DNA from: Denitromonas ohlonensis
GTDB taxonomy: Bacteria > Pseudomonadota > Gammaproteobacteria > Burkholderiales > Rhodocyclaceae
Direction of reading: 5' to 3'
Length of the DNA stretch: 64,000 bases
Assembly (NCBI RefSeq): GCF_007625205.1
Contig: NZ_VMNI01000012.1
Coordinates: forward strand, 62,001-126,000
A program made the position numbers and the translations under genes. The notes below the pieces were generated by a model. The model was not told the DNA's origin. It worked only from the letters and a program-made list of their open reading frames with translations, and ran no database searches. Positions 62,419 to 64,000 of this stretch are shown here, piece by piece (within the stretch, counting starts at the first letter, position 1; each line of letters opens with the position of its first letter).

Positions 62419-63210
62419 ATGGAACGTGATCGCCGGGGCATCCAGTCAATTGAAGTCGGCGGCACGCTATTGCAGGCGCTGGTGCGCCACGGCACCCCCA
62501 TGATGCTGCGCGACCTGGCCCGCGACGCCGGCATGCCGCCGGCCAAGGCCCATCCCTATCTGGTGAGCTTCGGCAAGCTCGGGCTGATCGAGCAGGACCC
62601 GGTCACCGGCCGCTACGGCCTCGGCCCCTTCGCCCTGCAGGTCGGCCTGTCCGCCCTGCAGGGGCTCGAGCCGCTGCGCGCCGCCACCCCGGCCGTCGCC
62701 CAGCTGGCCGACGACCTGCAGCTGAACATCGCCATCGCCGTGTGGGGCAATCGCGGCCCGACGGTCGTGCGCATTGAAGAATGCAGCCGCCCCATCCACG
62801 TCAACATGCGCCCCGGCACCGTCATGACCCCGCTCATGGCCTCGGCCACCGGCCGCCTGTTCGCCGCCTTTCTGCCCGAGCGCATCACCCGCCCGCTGGT
62901 CGAAAGCGAGCTGGCCCAGCTCGGCGGTGGCGAGCAGCCCGCCCTGCGCCAGTCGCGCCGCCATGTGGACGACACCCTCGCCGAAATCCGCCAGCACGGC
63001 CTCGCCCGCGCACTCGGCAACCCCATCCCCGGCATCAACGCCTTCTCGGCCCCGGTCTTCGACAGCGGCAACCACCTCACCCTGGCACTCACCGCCATGG
63101 GCCCGGCCAGCAGCTTCGACCCTGCCTGGGACGGCCCCATCGCCACCCGACTGATGGCCAGCGCCCGCGAGATCTCGCAGCGGCTGGGGCAGTCGCGCCC
63201 ACAGACCTGA
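62419..63210 (+). CDS. IclR-family transcriptional regulator
   Basis: A 263-residue regulator. The N-terminal winged HTH (IEVGGTLLQALVRHGTPMMLRDLARDAGMPPAKAHPYLVSF) is followed by the effector-binding domain (about 85-260; TPLMASATGRLFAAFLPE, NAFSAPVFDSGNHLTLALTAMG). Divergent from the MBL-FAD-DUF2783 operon and directly upstream of the TAXI gene; likely controls both. ATG 62419 is chosen because similarity begins there. Confidence 0.9.
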   Translation: MERDRRGIQSIEVGGTLLQALVRHGTPMMLRDLARDAGMPPAKAHPYLVSFGKLGLIEQDPVTGRYGLGPFALQVGLSALQGLEPLRAATPAVAQLADDLQLNIAIAVWGNRGPTVVRIEECSRPIHVNMRPGTVMTPLMASATGRLFAAFLPERITRPLVESELAQLGGGEQPALRQSRRHVDDTLAEIRQHGLARALGNPIPGINAFSAPVFDSGNHLTLALTAMGPASSFDPAWDGPIATRLMASAREISQRLGQSRPQT

Positions 63211-63422
63211 TACTTTCGGCTTAGTCCACCTCGAGCATTTGCAGCAGATACAACCCGATAACAATAAATTCGGCTCCCACTGCGGCGCTTTGTGCGATAG
63301 TACTTTCGCCGCATTCGGGAAGCATCCCGACGCACAGCATCCAGAACAAGAACCAATAAATTCCGTCAGGCAAAAACCTGGCCGGTTTCCCGCTCGGGAA
63401 ACGCGATTCGATGGAGAAAACT

Positions 63423-64000
63423 ATGAAGCTTGGACGTATGGCAACCTTCGGCGCAGCGCTCACGCTGGCGCTGAGCTCCACCCTCGCAGCGGCAGAAACC
63501 CGCGTCACCCTCAAGGCGGCGAAGGCCGGCACCTCGTATTACCAGATGGCCGTGCAGATCGGTGAGTCCGTCAAAAAGGCCAGCGCCAGCGCCATCATCG
63601 TCACCGTGGAAGAGAGTCAGGGTTCGGTCCAGAACGTGATGGAATCCGCCGGTCGCGACGCCAACTACATGTTCACCTCGCCCCCGGCGCTGGTCGAAAA
63701 GGCCGTCGCGGGCGAGAAGCCCTTCGAGCCGGCCGATGAAGCCTTCAAGAAGATCCGCGCGATGTTCCCGATCCCCTCGCTGACCATGCACTACGTGGTG
63801 CGCGCCGATGCGGGCATCAACAGCTTTGCTGATCTGGCCGGCAAGCGCTTCGTGACCGGCAAGGGCTCGTTCGGCGCCACCGAGGCGGTGAAGAACTTCA
63901 AGCTCTTCGGCATTGAAGACAAGGTCGAGGTGATCGACATCGAGCTCTCTGGGGCCGGCGCGGCGATGAAAAACCGTCAGGTCGAGGGCTTTGCCACGGC
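63423..64000 (+). CDS. TAXI-family TRAP solute-binding protein (3' end cut off)
   Basis: 192 residues visible of a periplasmic TAXI-type solute receptor. Signal peptide (TFGAALTLALSSTLAAA), then VTLKAAKAGTSYYQMAVQIGESVKKA, MESAGRDANYMFTSPPALVEKAV and FADLAGKRFVTGKGSFGATEAVKNF. TAXI receptors work with a fused 4TM/12TM permease, probably just beyond the right edge. ATG 63423 follows GGAGAAA; an in-frame ATG four codons earlier lacks a site. Confidence 0.9.
   Translation, partial: MKLGRMATFGAALTLALSSTLAAAETRVTLKAAKAGTSYYQMAVQIGESVKKASASAIIVTVEESQGSVQNVMESAGRDANYMFTSPPALVEKAVAGEKPFEPADEAFKKIRAMFPIPSLTMHYVVRADAGINSFADLAGKRFVTGKGSFGATEAVKNFKLFGIEDKVEVIDIELSGAGAAMKNRQVEGFAT

Noticed and set aside
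1-64000. tRNA or rRNA genes
   Set aside because: No cloverleaf with conserved TTC and CCA regions or rRNA segment was recognised by eye; a tRNAscan run would settle it.

Overview
The window is a high-G+C, gene-dense stretch of a Gram-negative chromosome. It carries a complete pel exopolysaccharide operon, a PEP-CTERM protein behind a sigma-54 type promoter, and a DUF3683/FAD/Fe-S/CCG megadehydrogenase. It also has TRAP and TAXI transport genes and an aromatic-acid type catabolic cluster. This combination fits a Betaproteobacterium, most likely Rhodocyclales (Thauera, Azoarcus, Zoogloea or Denitromonas-like). That placement is inferred from gene content; no rRNA or tRNA gene is visible.

Layout. 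Bases 1-4.4 kb hold housekeeping genes: an NDUFA9-like reductase (cut by the left edge), soluble lytic transglycosylase, 5-formyl-THF cyclo-ligase, an alkaline-ceramidase-like membrane protein and a HEAT-repeat periplasmic protein. Bases 4.6-9.4 kb hold the PEP-CTERM protein and a cassette of two near-identical phage-tail-collar proteins with small partner proteins. A GNAT enzyme and an unusual AspH/HEAGH fusion sit inside that cassette. Bases 9.4-23.4 kb are mixed metabolism and stress genes: rRNA methyltransferase, catalase-related peroxidase, PPK2, DbpA, old-yellow-enzyme, DUF4399, DUF2167 plus site-2 protease, IlvA and a YqaA-like protein.

Bases 23.5-37.9 kb are the pel operon, pelABCDEF-ridA-pelG. 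It is followed by two genes encoding PPOX-fold and PPOX-GAF proteins. Almost all junctions overlap or are separated by a few bases. PelA hydrolyses and deacetylates the polymer, PelB and PelC export it, PelD senses c-di-GMP, PelE, PelF and PelG make and translocate it.

Bases 38-50.6 kb hold a cytochrome c, the 1296-residue DUF3683 dehydrogenase, an Asp-box protein coupled to a MoaD/ThiS-like protein, a degenerate EAL-HDOD regulator and a cupredoxin-like protein. They also hold a two-gene locus whose proteins are built of NPCAA(K/R) cysteine repeats; one of them contains a c-type haem motif. I regard this locus as the least explained part of the window.

Bases 50.6-64 kb hold two divergently regulated catabolic units. 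The first (LysR regulator; VOC protein, FAH-family hydrolase, TRAP SBP and two permeases, maleylacetoacetate-isomerase-like GST, Bcr/CflA efflux pump) and the second (IclR regulator; MBL-fold protein, FAD aromatic hydroxylase, DUF2783; TAXI binding protein cut by the right edge) together look like uptake, ring hydroxylation, ring cleavage, isomerisation and hydrolysis of a gentisate- or homogentisate-type intermediate. No canonical ring-cleavage dioxygenase is present. Between the two units lies a cluster of palindromic intergenic repeats.
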